NCBI GenBank assembly: GCA_963693315.1
Contig: OY856188.1
Location: forward strand, 620,001-684,000
Direction: 5' to 3'
Origin: Diogma glabrata
Taxonomy: Eukaryota; Arthropoda; Insecta; Diptera; Cylindrotomidae
DNA: 64,000 bases
The position numbers and the translations under genes were made by a program. Under the pieces are notes generated by a model, which was not told where the DNA came from, did not search any database, and worked only from the letters and a program-made list of their open reading frames with translations. Positions 44,901 through 52,597 of the stretch are shown in pieces (position 1 is the stretch's first letter; each line of letters starts with the position of its first letter).

Positions 44901-46942
44901 AACCAACTAAATACTCTAAACCAATCAAAACAATATCGGGTTCGCAAGAATCACAAGCCAGTTCAAAACCATGTGATGGTGAATGTGTTACCGGTTTGTT
45001 TGCTCTATTTTGTAGTGACATAGATTCAAATGCATACTGTCCTGGTGAAGGAACTTGTTGTACGGATGATGAAGGTGAGGAGGATAAGTACGTTACAACA
45101 ACACCTCGACCTACAACAACTCCACCTCCACCGCGTTGTCCAGGGTTTTGTTTATTAAATATAATGGCTGCATTTTGTGAACGTCCTTCAGTTGTCATCC
45201 ACAGAACAACAAATTGTAATCAAGGTTCAATATGTTGTGATAATACAAGAGTTGCACCCAAACCTCAGAGGCGAACACCTCCTCCACCAATAACTACAAC
45301 AGCGACAACTTTAACAACCACAGGTCCTCCTGATCATAGAGAAGAATGTCCTGGATCTTGTATTGTTGGACTTCTTAGTTTTACTTGCTTTCGAAACGCT
45401 GAGATGACTGAATTATTTAAATGCAAAAAAAGCGGTACTACATGTTGCGCTCCCAAGAGCCGAATTCAAGAAATTCAGGGAATGTTGCGTAACGATACCC
45501 ATATTCCAAGTTATCAACCAGGATATCAAACGTATACTGGACTTCCTCAGGGTGCTCATTCTGTTAATAGTGTCTATCCCCCCGTTACTGTTGCTGGACC
45601 CGCATTACATACCACAATAAACTCTAATGAAATTTCAACACTACCAACTTCAACAACATCTCGAGCACCAGTTTATTCTAAATATGTATGTGGAGTAAAA
45701 GGAACAAGTAGATCTTCACGAAAACTGTTAAATAAGAAAGAATACTTCGATGAATCAAATATGAAAAACAGAGATGCCACAAAAAAAAATGGAATGACAG
45801 GGAACGATAACAAACGAAAAGCTTCACATAAATCATCTGAAACGCTCTTGATAAGAAGTGATAAAGTTACACCAAGAATACTGAATACAACAAATGAAAA
45901 TTTAACACATGAAAAAAGAAGAAGACGAAGTTTTGACGATCGTGCATCAAATGAAGGAATTCAAAGTGTTACATCAATATATCGAAAAGGACGTGTTGTA
46001 GGAGGAGAAGATGGAGAAAATGGTGAGTGGTGTTGGCAAGTGGCGCTTATAAATTCATTGAATCAATATCTCTGTGGAGCGGCATTAATTGGAACGCAAT
46101 GGGTTTTGACAGCCGCACATTGTGTAACTAAGTAAGTCATTCTACTTTACATTATTTTTATACAACAAAATTTGAAAATGGTTAATTTATCATATCAGTA
46201 TAGTTCGATCTGGTGATGCAATATATGTACGAGTTGGAGATTATGATTTAACACGGAAATATGGAAGTCCTGGTGCTCAAACACTACGCGTTGCAACAAC
46301 TTATATTCATCATAATCACAATAGTCAAACCCTAGATAATGATATTGCACTTTTAAAATTACATGGTCAAGCTGAGTTACGAGATAGTGTTTGTTTAGTG
46401 TGCCTACCAGCAAGAGGTGTAAGTCAGGCAGCTGGGAAAAGATGTACGGTAACAGGGTATGGATATATGGGTGAGGCGGGTCCAATTCCGCTACGTGTGC
46501 GAGAAGCTGAAATACCTATTGTTAGTGATTCTGAATGCCTTCGAAAAGTAAACGCTGTTACAGAAAAAATATTTATTTTACCAGCAAGTAGTTTTTGTGC
46601 TGGTGGGGAAGAAGGAAATGACGCGTGTCAGGTATGTTTAAAAGCAGCAAATAGTTTTACATAAAAGCTTAGATGTTTTGAGTTGTCATGTTATCATAAT
46701 ATGCTCCCTTAGCTCATTTAACTGAGATTAGCTTAATTTTTAAATTAATCTTTTAATGTATTTTCTAATTTAAGGGCGATGGTGGTGGTCCACTCGTATG
46801 CCAAGATGACGGCTTTTATGAATTAGCTGGACTTGTTTCATGGGGTTTTGGGTGTGGGCGAATTGATGTGCCTGGTGTCTATGTGAAAGTATCATCTTTT
46901 ATTGGATGGATCAATCAGATAATCAGTGTCAACAACTTATAG
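29816..46942 (+). CDS. mas: Masquerade, five-CLIP serine-protease homologue (5 exons)
   Basis: Join of 29816-29909, 44209-44640, 44700-46131, 46199-46631 and 46775-46942: 2559 nt, 852 aa. Signal peptide at 1-20. Five Cys-rich CLIP/knot modules lie at about 46-76, 128-158, 267-296, 322-355 and 392-425, separated by Thr/Pro/Lys-rich linkers. A basic linker ends at an RKGR/VVGG cleavage site near 607. The trypsin-fold domain keeps His649 (TAAHC) and Asp701 (DNDIALLKL), but the active Ser is Gly800 (GDGGGP). That change and the five modules are the hallmark of Drosophila Masquerade, a secreted pseudoprotease needed for muscle attachment and axon guidance. From memory, the C-terminal domain is very close to the fly protein. 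The N-terminal linkers are shorter than in fly (about 1047 aa). The start is set by exon 1, because exon 2 has no in-frame ATG before its acceptor. Confidence 0.95.
29910..30224 (+). other. mas intron 1, first unique part
   Basis: No feature seen beyond the intron start GTAAGT. The 14.3-kb intron (29910-44208) holds all elements listed up to 44149. Confidence 0.6.
30225..30575 (+). repeat. ~350-bp dispersed repeat, copy in mas intron 1
   Basis: Starts AAAATATGGAGGGGCTTAAA. Shares AAATTTATTACAAAACTAAC and the ACGAAACATCAATGCGTTGC block with the copies at 24275 and 10840. It ends in the AAAATCAAAAATTCAAATTT motif that seeds the following minisatellite. Confidence 0.8.
30547..31049. repeat. Degenerate ~60-bp minisatellite, part 1
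   Basis: Repeating theme AACAAAATCAAAAATTGAAA, a CTTTTTTCAAAATTC block, then AAAAATATTC, in many diverged units. The theme equals the terminal motif of the preceding dispersed repeat. Confidence 0.8.
31050..31544. mobile_element. Foldback/palindromic repeat family, copy 2
   Basis: Same architecture as 17978-18470: palindrome centred on GAGGCGCTGGCCGAG, then a unit bounded by TTTTTTATTCGCC (31173-31185) and GGCGAATAAAA (31533). It is inserted inside the minisatellite, which resumes at 31545, so the boundaries are well defined. Confidence 0.85.
31545..32060. repeat. Degenerate ~60-bp minisatellite, part 2
   Basis: Continuation of the array interrupted at 31050, with the same AATCAAAAAT..AAACTTTTT theme. 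Confidence 0.8.
32279..33509. mobile_element. Non-autonomous TIR element, ~1.23 kb
   Basis: Ends read CACCGAAAAAAAAAACGTTG and, reverse-complemented, CACCGAAAGAAAAAATCTTG; both continue into GGT.GA.TCAA. Several TTGATTC/GAATCAA and ACGTATT motifs lie inside. No transposase and no clear target duplication. Confidence 0.65.
33622..33671. repeat. Short tandem duplication (25-bp period)
   Basis: GAAAATGGTAGTATGCCA occurs twice, 25 bp apart. Non-coding. Confidence 0.75.
33928..34398. mobile_element. Short TIR element with GGCCCAAG subterminal repeats
   Basis: CCCGGGTAGGAA at the left faces TTCTTACCCGGG at the right. Inside are repeated TTGGCCCAAGTCTGG and TTTGCCAG motifs. It is much richer in GC than its surroundings. 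Non-coding. Confidence 0.6.
34491..36843. mobile_element. 2353-bp foldback element with ~1-kb inverted arms
   Basis: The left arm (34491 to about 35495) and right arm (about 35845-36843) are reverse complements at a constant coordinate sum of 71334, so there is no net indel. Over a ~145-bp block I counted one mismatch. Outer ends are GACCGGGAGGCAGCGTTGC, flanked by TA on both sides. Each arm contains diverged ~440-bp direct units (TTGATGAAACTTGGTA.A, CCAACTTCCGG, CAAAGTGG.GGG blocks), and the ~350-bp spacer holds one more. The short ORFs follow the repeat. It lies in mas intron 1. Confidence 0.9.
36971..37938 (+). pseudogene. 5'-truncated LINE copy (thumb and 3' end)
   Basis: Plus-strand copy of the 11106-14745 LINE beginning just before the FADD box (frame broken near 37130) and running through the C-terminal region (open at 37172-37783, SYIRPCMEYCCQVWGAA) to the 3' tail and poly(A) at about 37929-37938. 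Lost endonuclease and most of the RT; a further frameshift near 37780. Typical dead-on-arrival LINE insertion, sense to mas. Confidence 0.92.
38437..38558 (+). repeat. LTR fragment (same family as 52167-52288)
   Basis: About 122 bp similar, in opposite orientation, to the LTR end at 52167-52288: TACTTAATAAAACCTGGTGT, GATTGGGAATTGC, CCAATTCGAAGTAAG, ending GTAACA. No gag follows, so it may be a solo or 3' LTR. The upstream boundary is not resolved. Confidence 0.6.
38559..39288. other. Non-coding, cluster of CGATAA motifs
   Basis: No gene. Between 38913 and 39105 there are several ATCGATAA/CGATAA-type words (GTTATCGATCAG, TATCGATAACGCG, TCATCGATAAT, GTCGATAAC). TATCGATA resembles the Drosophila DREF/BEAF site; a role here is only a guess. 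Confidence 0.4.
39289..39712 (+). repeat. Left inverted repeat of the GIY-YIG element
   Basis: Matches, inverted, the three right-hand pieces. Landmarks: CACGGGGATAATTTTTAAAG, AACCGGCTTTCTACCAATGG, ACAGATTAAAAAATATAAAG. Confidence 0.85.
39736..39969 (+). repeat. 117-bp tandem duplication (39 codons, in frame)
   Basis: Two copies, 117 bp apart, with three or four differences. Both start TTAGAAAAATCATCTAATAC and end ATCACGCCATCC or a close form. The length is a multiple of three and one frame (LEKSSNTFD...) is open through both. The frame is broken between here and 40037. GTATTAGATGAT just upstream is inverted to ATCATCTAATAC, a possible hairpin. Confidence 0.85.
40037..40696 (+). CDS. GIY-YIG endonuclease domain, Penelope-like C-terminal fragment
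   Basis: 219 aa. The central part YKLTCSCGSHYIGQTSSYL is the GIY-YIG core with the Cys-rich insert typical of Penelope-like element endonucleases; an Arg/His (NRMYGH) follows. Upstream VYTCQLLSETISHILNRF resembles the linker after the PLE reverse transcriptase. No RT domain exists upstream within the inverted repeats, so this is a C-terminal remnant or an endonuclease-only derivative. The ATG may not be the original start because coding-like sequence (39-aa repeats) lies upstream. Family assignment is confident; current function is doubtful. Confidence 0.8.
   Translation: MLGPTQNQETINDTRVVYTCQLLSETISHILNRFITDNINIKITYKIINTMRMHCFLKLKDKTPKRKISNAIYKLTCSCGSHYIGQTSSYLTNRMYGHKSDIKSALQPVLPTADLPNDDHLNVHTRHIPQPPSSPTSPSIFRRSKDKTAVFYHIQETKHSLDVYDLEKIDILCIEENLSKILIKEMLFINTTNNTMNKRAEIEGLSRIYCDILQNQKQN
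40830..40905 (+). repeat. Right inverted repeat, piece 1
   Basis: Reverse complement of 39640-39712 (GTTTGTTATTTAAATACAAA and following bases). It is interrupted by the hAT relic. Confidence 0.8.
40906..42097 (+). mobile_element. Decayed hAT element with CCGGATATCC-rich ends
   Basis: Ends are rich in CCGGATATCCGGATA motifs. Terminal TAGTTTCTAGTCCGG faces a right end that reverse-complements to TAGGGTTTCTAAATATCCG. Near 41555-41650 a broken frame reads LPIKLTPTATVRVFSIAGL and TRTRLNF-like sequence, the C-terminal dimerisation block of hAT transposases. Target duplications were not clear. It splits the right inverted repeat of the GIY-YIG element. Confidence 0.75.
41626..41815. repeat. Near-perfect palindrome, ~90-bp arms
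   Basis: CGACTCAATTTCGAGACATT at the left reappears inverted at the right end. Between lie ATTAATTAATTAATGCAATA, TATGCATTTTTATAAATGCA and a ~9-bp centre. It overlaps the end of the hAT dimerisation block, so it arose by inverted duplication of that coding end. Confidence 0.85.
42098..42345 (+). repeat. Right inverted repeat, piece 2
   Basis: Reverse complement of about 39425-39640 (GGGTATCCAAATTACCAATA, AAGCCGGTTAGAAGAAG, GATATCTCTATTTCATA). Confidence 0.85.
42346..44014. mobile_element. TA-flanked foldback MITE (interrupted by Mutator-like relic)
   Basis: Ends CAGGGTGAGTTTTTTAAAAA and inverse, each flanked by TA. Arms match at a constant coordinate sum of 86360 (for example CTCGAG at 42381 and 43974). 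Excluding the insert at 42680-43529 the element is ~810 bp, nearly all stem, with a ~45-bp loop near 43600-43640. A TA target and CAGGGTG ends suggest a Tc1/mariner-type non-autonomous element; this is inference. It sits between pieces 2 and 3 of the right inverted repeat. Confidence 0.85.
42680..43529. mobile_element. Decayed Mutator-like (MULE) element
   Basis: About 150-bp inverted ends made of repeated CAACTAAAGCAATTCAACTA-like words; GGCCCATTTAACTA faces TAGTTGAATGGGCC. Flanks GTTTTCGCT (42671-42679) and GTCTTCGCT (43530-43538) look like a 9-bp target duplication with one change. Inside, near 42860-43200, broken frames read DGVRRDARFERELWNFYEEA and, later, NPDIWQLIEELKKKQGEMEF-like sequence, resembling the C-terminal region of insect MULE transposases. 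Confidence 0.7.
44015..44149 (+). repeat. Right inverted repeat, piece 3
   Basis: Reverse complement of 39289-39420 (GACCGAAATATTAAGAAAAC, TATCCCCGTGAAATAAATT). It ends 59 bp before mas exon 2. Confidence 0.88.
44209..44640 (+). CDS. mas: mas exon 2 (CLIP modules 1 and 2)
   Basis: Acceptor TTTGTAATTCTAG/GG after a T-rich tract; donor CCAA/GTAAGC. Carries CPGRC...RCC and CPGVC...KCC modules joined by a Thr/Lys-rich linker. The open frame continues upstream to 44178 but begins with GTG, so it is intron read-through, not a start. Confidence 0.92.
44700..46131 (+). CDS. mas: mas exon 3 (CLIP modules 3-5, linker, protease N terminus)
   Basis: Follows a 59-bp intron (44641-44699). An acidic stretch (EETEDDEEMEE) leads to modules CDGEC, CPGFC and CPGSC. 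A long Ser/Lys/Arg-rich linker, the VVGGEDGENGEWCWQVAL start of the protease fold and TAAHC follow. Ends AA/GTAAGT in phase 2. Confidence 0.93.
46199..46631 (+). CDS. mas: mas exon 4 (protease core with catalytic Asp position)
   Basis: Acceptor ATATCAG/TA after a 67-bp intron; donor CAG/GTATGT. Encodes VRVGDYDLTRKYGSPGAQTL, DNDIALLKL and SSFCAGGEEGNDACQ. Confidence 0.93.
46775..46942 (+). CDS. mas: mas exon 5 (GDGGGP pseudo-active site, stop)
   Basis: Acceptor TAATTTAAG/GG; starts GDGGGPLVCQDD, with Gly in place of the nucleophilic Ser. Ends SSFIGWINQIISVNNL and TAG at 46940-46942. The last 57 bp recur at 48721. Confidence 0.94.
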   Translation, partial: GDGGGPLVCQDDGFYELAGLVSWGFGCGRIDVPGVYVKVSSFIGWINQIISVNNL

Positions 46943-47120
46943 TATATGTCAATGCAAGATACATGACTATAGGTAGTTTTATTTTAATTAGATTTCCTTT
47001 TCGTTAGCTATCAAAGACATATTATTAATTTATTAGTAAATTAGGTTAAGAAGTATATGATAGACACCTAAGATTAATATTAGAAAATTCAAATAAAAAT
47101 ATTAAATATTCAAAATTTAT
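46943..47120 (+). terminator. mas: mas 3' UTR and poly(A) signal
   Basis: About 160 bp of AT-rich 3' UTR with AATAAA at 47092-47097. Cleavage would fall within about 10-25 bp downstream. The duplicated copy at 48721-48942 stops at the base equivalent to 47107. Confidence 0.65.
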
Positions 47121-47540
47121 TTTATTGTAAATTTAATTCATAGGGTACATGTAATCGCATCCACATAATCGCAAGTTGTATTCAACCTTAATTTACCATT
47201 ACAAAATTTCAATAACAAAACTAAAATCACTGTCATCAATATTGTGATATTAATTCTAAGAAGAAAGGTCGAAACACATGCAAAGTAATAATGATGATTC
47301 TTAGAAATTATCGAGTACAAAAAAAGAAATTTTGGATTAACATCTAATAATCTAGATACATATTCATTAAAATTGCATTTGAGGAATTACTTTTGTAGAA
47401 CAAAAGGTAGTTCAAACTAGAATGCGATTGTGTTAACAGTTTAAGTTTAGATGTGATAGTGTAAAAAGAAAGATTTAATTGCAAACGAAATTCTGTATCG
47501 TGAAGATTAAATCGTGTACATAAAAGTAAAGTGAATTACT
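47121..47540. other. AT-rich non-coding stretch downstream of mas
   Basis: No gene or repeat seen except the 8-bp left target duplication GAATTACT at 47533-47540. Confidence 0.5.
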
Positions 47541-48060
47541 TAGGGTGACCATTTTTTTTCTAAGTGAAATCAGCACAAAATCTTATGAGTTAAAATGTTC
47601 CATCCTTAGTCTCACCTACCATATGTCTCTTCTAAGTCGAAAGGAAAATGTGTAAAGCGAAGTAGAGAAATCTGGTTTTCATTTTTTTAGTAGTTCTAAG
47701 GAAATTCTGTTGAGACCAACACCAGTAGTTTATAAAATACAACTTTACGCCACGATTGCCTGGGAAAACACAGGGTTAGAATTTTCTTATATATTTTCCG
47801 TGGGTAACTGCCACAATTTAAAAATCAAAGTATTTTTTTCAAGTAATTTTTATTACAAGTTCATACCAAACGATGACTCGTATAGTTTTATTTCCGTATT
47901 TAATTTGGAACTTAATTTAAAATTTTCAATTTTCTTAAAGATCAGTACTTTCAATACATAGTTTTAGAAATCAGTAAAAATCAGTACCGCATATGTCTAT
48001 TAGTACAGAAGCTAGAAAATCAGTACTCTGCTTATAAATTCAGTACGAATGGTCACTCTA
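47541..48060. mobile_element. hAT-type MITE, 520 bp, with 8-bp target duplication
   Basis: Ends TAGGGTGACCATT (left) and, reverse-complemented, TAGAGTGACCATT (right), 12 of 13 identical. Flanked by GAATTACT at 47533-47540 and again at 48061-48068, a perfect 8-bp duplication. The only ORF inside (47710-47961) has no recognisable domain, so the element is non-autonomous. Confidence 0.9.
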
Positions 48061-48119
48061 GAATTACTAAACATAAAAAGTTTTGTATTATTAAAAAGAA
48101 ATATTGGAGAGCTATTGGT

Positions 48120-48375
48120 TAAATATGTGATGAAGAGGGTTACATAGCGCGGGAGTACAGGAAAAGTGGGGAAGCAGCGAGATGGTCGTCTTTTGTAAAA
48201 TTAGAGTATCCGAAGAAAAGGATAGGGTTCAGGAGCAGCAACAGGAAACTTCTGTGTTGGATATGTGGCAAATCGGGCTATATCTCACAAAACTGCTGGA
48301 ACAGGAAGTGTGACAGATCTTCATCTCCTATGCAACAGAAACCCGTTGAAGCAAAAACTGTGATGTGTGTTGACA
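48120..48375 (+). pseudogene. Gag zinc-knuckle relic (plus strand)
   Basis: A plus-strand frame near 48250-48320 reads LCWICGKSGYISQNCWNRKC, a CCHC knuckle followed by a basic/Ser stretch (SSSPMQQKP). It closely resembles the minus-strand gag at 49882-50343 (RCWLCGKLGHISRECRDM, SASPMQRRP). It is a small inverted fragment of a related Ty3 element. Confidence 0.7.
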
Positions 48376-48427
48376 TTTTGAATTGCAACATTTTGAAAAA
48401 TTTCTACACTTTCGGCTTTCTACACGA

Positions 48428-48535
48428 GTCGGTGCCAAAATTAAGCGACTCCGACTCCGGCTCCAAGTTTTTAAATTTTAAATCCGACTCTGACTTCGAC
48501 CCCGACTCTGACTCCGATCAGCCAATTAACCAAAA
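48428..48535. repeat. Degenerate GACTCC simple repeat
   Basis: Irregular GACTCCGACTC/GACTCTGACT hexamer run; makes a spurious Asp-Ser-rich ORF. Confidence 0.8.
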
Positions 48536-48720
48536 CACTTACACGTCAGTAGATTATAAGTTATTTAAAATTTAGCAAAACCATTAGTTAACTGCTTAGT
48601 TTTCATAATTCTCTAACTTAGGTAATTAGCAGTGGAAATAGTTTAACATAATTCAGAGCCGGTCGAGCGATGTGACATATAGATGGACATGCTTTATGAG
48701 AGAAACATATGTAGAAAACT

Positions 48721-48942
48721 AAAGTATCATCTTTTATTGGATGGATCAATCAAATAATCAGTGTCAACAACTTATAGTATATGTCAATGCAAGATACATG
48801 ACTATAGGTAGTTTTATTTTAATTAGATTTCCTTTTCGTTAGCTATCAAAGACATATTATTAATTTATTAGTAAATTAGGTTAAGAAGTATATGATCGAC
48901 ACCTAAGATTAATATTAGAAAATTCAAATAAAAATATTAAAT
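48721..48942 (+). pseudogene. mas: 222-bp copy of mas terminal exon end and 3' UTR
   Basis: Matches 46886-47107 with two substitutions and no indel, covering the last 18 codons (KVSSFIGWINQIISVNNL), the stop and the 3' UTR up to just past AATAAA. It cannot be a functional exon alone. It directly abuts the truncated RT of the minus-strand Ty3 fragment at 48943. No A-tail is present. Confidence 0.92.
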
Positions 48943-50680
48943 CCAGCTCCAGTGACTGTCTGAAGGCTCGATTACACCCGCTTCTTTCATATCCCTCACC
49001 ATTTTGTCAGCTTCCTTTCTTTTAGCTAATGGTAATCTCCTTGGTGATTGAGGAATTGACTTATCTGCTCCGGTGTCAATACGATGTTTCACCATAGTGG
49101 TTCTGCCATTTCCTTCAGGTGAACTTCAGAATACAGACTTGTGTCGCTCTAACAATTGACGTACTGCTTTCTTCTGCTCTTCTGAAAGCCCTTCTATCCA
49201 TTTCTGCACAAGTTGTTCCATTTCTGTGTATATGACAGATTTAATACCCCTACTGGTATTTTGTAGTCAGCATCTGATCTAACTAAGGTTTTTCCTATTA
49301 TGACTTCTTTATAATTTTGATGTTCTTTGTTGGCTTCGACAACCCACAACCTGGGTGACCCAGAACTTCCTTCCAATTTTCCCCAAATAATTGTTTCTGA
49401 TTGGGGTGGCAGCTTTTCTCTGCGATCTAATATTATTCGACGAACACAATTTGAATCTTTACCATTAAATTGGAGTGGAAACTCAACATTTCCGTATGTG
49501 AGTACTCCTTTTCCTACATAAATAACGAACCCATTTGGCCTCATGAAGTCCATTTCCACAATGTCAGCCACAACTACTTCATGTTGAAAGTGAGTACTCC
49601 CGATTTCAATATTGACCATTCTCTTGTCTTTAATACTTGCACTTTCACCCGTTGCCGTCTGCATTCGGTATCTTCCTGCTGGTTTTAGTTTCCCTTTCAC
49701 AACATCAATGCGGACAATTGTATTTGTTGCTCCCGTATCTAACGTGATGACACAACTTTTCCATCAATATTAGCCCTAACAGTAAGGCTGTCACCTCCCC
49801 TTGTCAATCTCGATACATGAATGAAGGTTATGGGGCAATTGGTTGTGGGAGCCAGCTTACGCCCCTTTAGGCTGGCTCGTTTTAGTTTAACTGCTGCGAC
49901 CCTATTCCATCTGCCTCTCTAGCCTGTGCTCGTTCTTCTGTTGGTCGCCGCTGCATAGGTGATGCTGATCTTGCTCTCTTTCTTGTCATATCTCTACATT
50001 CTCTCGAAATATGACCCAACTTGCCACATAACCAGCATCGAATTCTGTCACTTCTCACACTCTCCCGTAGTCTTGGTTTGTCACCGTTGTTGTCATCAGC
50101 CAACTCCACACGGCGTATTTTAATTGACGGTTTTATAAAAGCTTGTGCAGTTTCATTTGTCAAAGCAAAAGCTATAGCTATAGTAGATAGTGCAACTATC
50201 AGTGCAGCAAGACGATTTTCAGCGTTCCAAACATTTTGATCAGCTGCGGTCTCGAACTGGAACTTGAAGATGCCGAAAGATGTGGTACCGTCATACGATG
50301 GTGGCTTTAGTTTAATGTTTGCTACTGTGAAGGTGTACCACATGTGAAGAACCCTTAACTATTTCAACATCTTGTAACCTCTTTTCAAAATTGTCAACTT
50401 TAGTTACGACCTTATTCAAATCACGCTCAAATTCCTGCATTTCTGTTTGAATTTTCTCGACTTTAACATCGAATGCCGTTGACATTTGTAGAAGTTTCTC
50501 GTCCAAGTGTTGATTTATGCTAATATTCAACTCATTTATTTGCTGGTTTATCTCATGTATTGTATTTACTGTATTCAATCGCTGATTTATTTATTGTTTT
50601 GTCTGGCTTATATTCAAATTCATTTGCTGCATCATTGCCATTAACTACGTAAAATCGAAATTTTCAGATGGCAATGAAGT

Positions 50681-50683
<3 letters not shown>
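48943..50683 (-). pseudogene. Broken Ty3-like gag/protease/RT-start fragment
   Basis: Minus strand, in order from high to low coordinate: a coiled-coil gag part (50578-50312), a gag capsid segment (KLKPPSYDGTTSFGIFKFQF, 50343-49882) with an internal deletion and a CCHC knuckle (CWLCGKLGHISREC), an aspartic protease (LDTGATNTIVRIDVVKG near 49740, open to 49194), then the RT start (MVKHRIDTGADKSIPQSP, ending VIEPSDSHW) cut off at 48943. Several frameshifts. The element's SAP-domain gag start lies beyond a LINE insertion, at 51912-52132. Confidence 0.85.
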
Positions 50684-50720
<37 letters not shown>

Positions 50721-51911
50721 TTTTGTTTTATTTCCCAAAAATTTTCAATACAGGAAAATATAGATTTAAAATTTTCAGCTAAATAACGAAAATTATAGAT
50801 ATGATTTTAAAAGAAACAAATAATACTAGTGTATAATAAAATTAATAATTAATTCTTAACATTACAAAATATTTATCCTTAATATAATTCATAATTTTTT
50901 TCATTTAATTATTTAAATTACTTAATATATTTTAACTTTCTTTTTTCTTTTTTTAATTTACTTTATTTGAATATTAAATTCAATTGAATTTCATTTCTTA
51001 ATTCAAATCGCTTATTTTTGGATTAAACTCAAACCTCAATTTGAATAAGTGAACATATTACGCGTGGTGACTCAAATTATAAGCTTCGATATAGTCATTA
51101 AAAAGTTTATCTTTCACTTTGCTTTTAAAAGTAGAATAAATGGCGCATTTTACATCAGTCGGTAAAGCGTTAAACAATTTAAGGCCTAAGTAAAATAAAC
51201 TATTTTGAGTTACGTTATATCGGAATTCTGGTAATCGATAGTAAAGGGCATTTCTAGTGTTCCTTAACGTTATGGCAATATTTACCTCTAACAGCTGGTT
51301 ATGTTTAATATCATTTAAGCGCATCTTATAAATACAGTACATATATTCAAATAAAACTAATTTACTTAGTGGTAAAATATTACATGAAAACAAAAATTTG
51401 CTGGGTGCACGAGTTGGTAAACCATGGATGGCTTTAATGGCTTGTTTTTGTAAATTTTCTAGGTAGCAAATTCTCGAGGAAGCCGATGCACCCCAAATCG
51501 GAATAAGATATAACATATGAGATTGGATGTAAGCAAAGTAGACATTCATTGCAACATGTATAGGAAGAAACTTAGCAACTCGTTTTAAAACAGCAATCAT
51601 AGGAATAATTTTTTTGCTAATACTATCAATATGTACTGACCAATCAAGAATTGATGACATATGTAACCCTAAGTATTTGATTGTTTCAACCCTATTTACA
51701 TTTCCTTGAGCTGTTTTTACATGATCAAACCATGTAACCGTTGAAACATTTTTCATTTTATAAATAATAAATTTTGTTTTATCAACATTTAAGCTTAAGT
51801 GATTTTCGGCTAGCCAGTATGTAATTAAAGTTAAATCATTTTCCATCGATGATTTTAAAGCATTAATATCAGTTTGAGAGTACGTAATAGCAGCATCGTC
51901 TGCAAACAATT
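50684..51911 (-). mobile_element. 5'-truncated LINE (RT thumb, 3' UTR, 35-bp poly(A))
   Basis: The plus-strand T-run at 50684-50718 is the poly(A) tail. The ORF at 51058-51909 begins exactly at the FADD catalytic box (FADDAAITYSQ) and runs to an intact C terminus (WGASASSRICYLENLQKQAI). The endonuclease and most of the RT were lost by 5' truncation on insertion. It is inserted in the gag of the Ty3 relic. No target duplication was recognised. Confidence 0.9.
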
Positions 51912-52288
51912 GGACTCATTCCGCAACAAAACTTTTCTCCTCATCAGCTGTTATTAAATCAATATTAGTTGTAACTATTCCAAACTGGCATCTTTCCACG
52001 TCTATTCCATTGGATTCCATACCTTCTCGAAGCCGTAGCATTAAGTCAGTTTTGTTTCCACTTGTTGACAATCCACGTTGTTCTATAGTTCTTTTTTAAC
52101 TCAAGAACCTTCAATTCACTTAAGAAAACCATTATTAACAGCTAACTAATCCGCCGATGTCATCAATGTTACGTTTTTCCAACCTTACTTCGAATTGGCC
52201 TTATTGATAATTCGATAAACGCAATTCCCAATCTCTTTCTGAGTTCGATCTCTGATGTGTAAGCAAACACACTAGGTTTTATTAAGTA
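51912..52288 (-). pseudogene. Ty3 gag N terminus (SAP domain) and 5' LTR end
   Basis: 52167-52288 is an LTR end (minus strand ends GTAACA) matching 38437-38558. Then comes a short leader, and from 52132 a gag start reading VFLSELKVLELKK and, after a frameshift, GLSTSGNKTDLMLRLREGME. That is a SAP (putative nucleic-acid binding) motif found at the Gag N terminus of some insect Ty3 elements. It is continuous with the fragment at 48943-50683 once the LINE is removed. Confidence 0.75.
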
Positions 52289-52597
52289 TTTTTATTTATT
52301 TTTTATTTTTATTTTATTTTATTTCAATCACAATTGACTAACCTACAGACAAATGTCCAATTACAAGTTAGTATACAAATTACATTACAAATCATATTAA
52401 GAGTATAAAAACAAAATATATTTACAAATTATTAAATATAAAAATTAAATGGCAGTTAGTTAGGAAGACCTAACCTAATATATTAAACAGTTAAATGTTA
52501 ACAATAATTAAATAATTAAATAATGAACAATTTATTTTTGATCCGAATAGGAAAAAAAAGCAAAAATTTATTCAAAAATAAAAAGGTATTTTATTAA

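Noticed and set aside
48330..48575. 81-aa Asp/Ser-rich ORF
   Set aside because: Made by the GACTCC simple repeat following a gag relic.
48721..48942. A second functional mas terminal exon
   Set aside because: The copy lacks a splice acceptor and begins mid-exon, after the GDGGGP region; it can only be a fragment.
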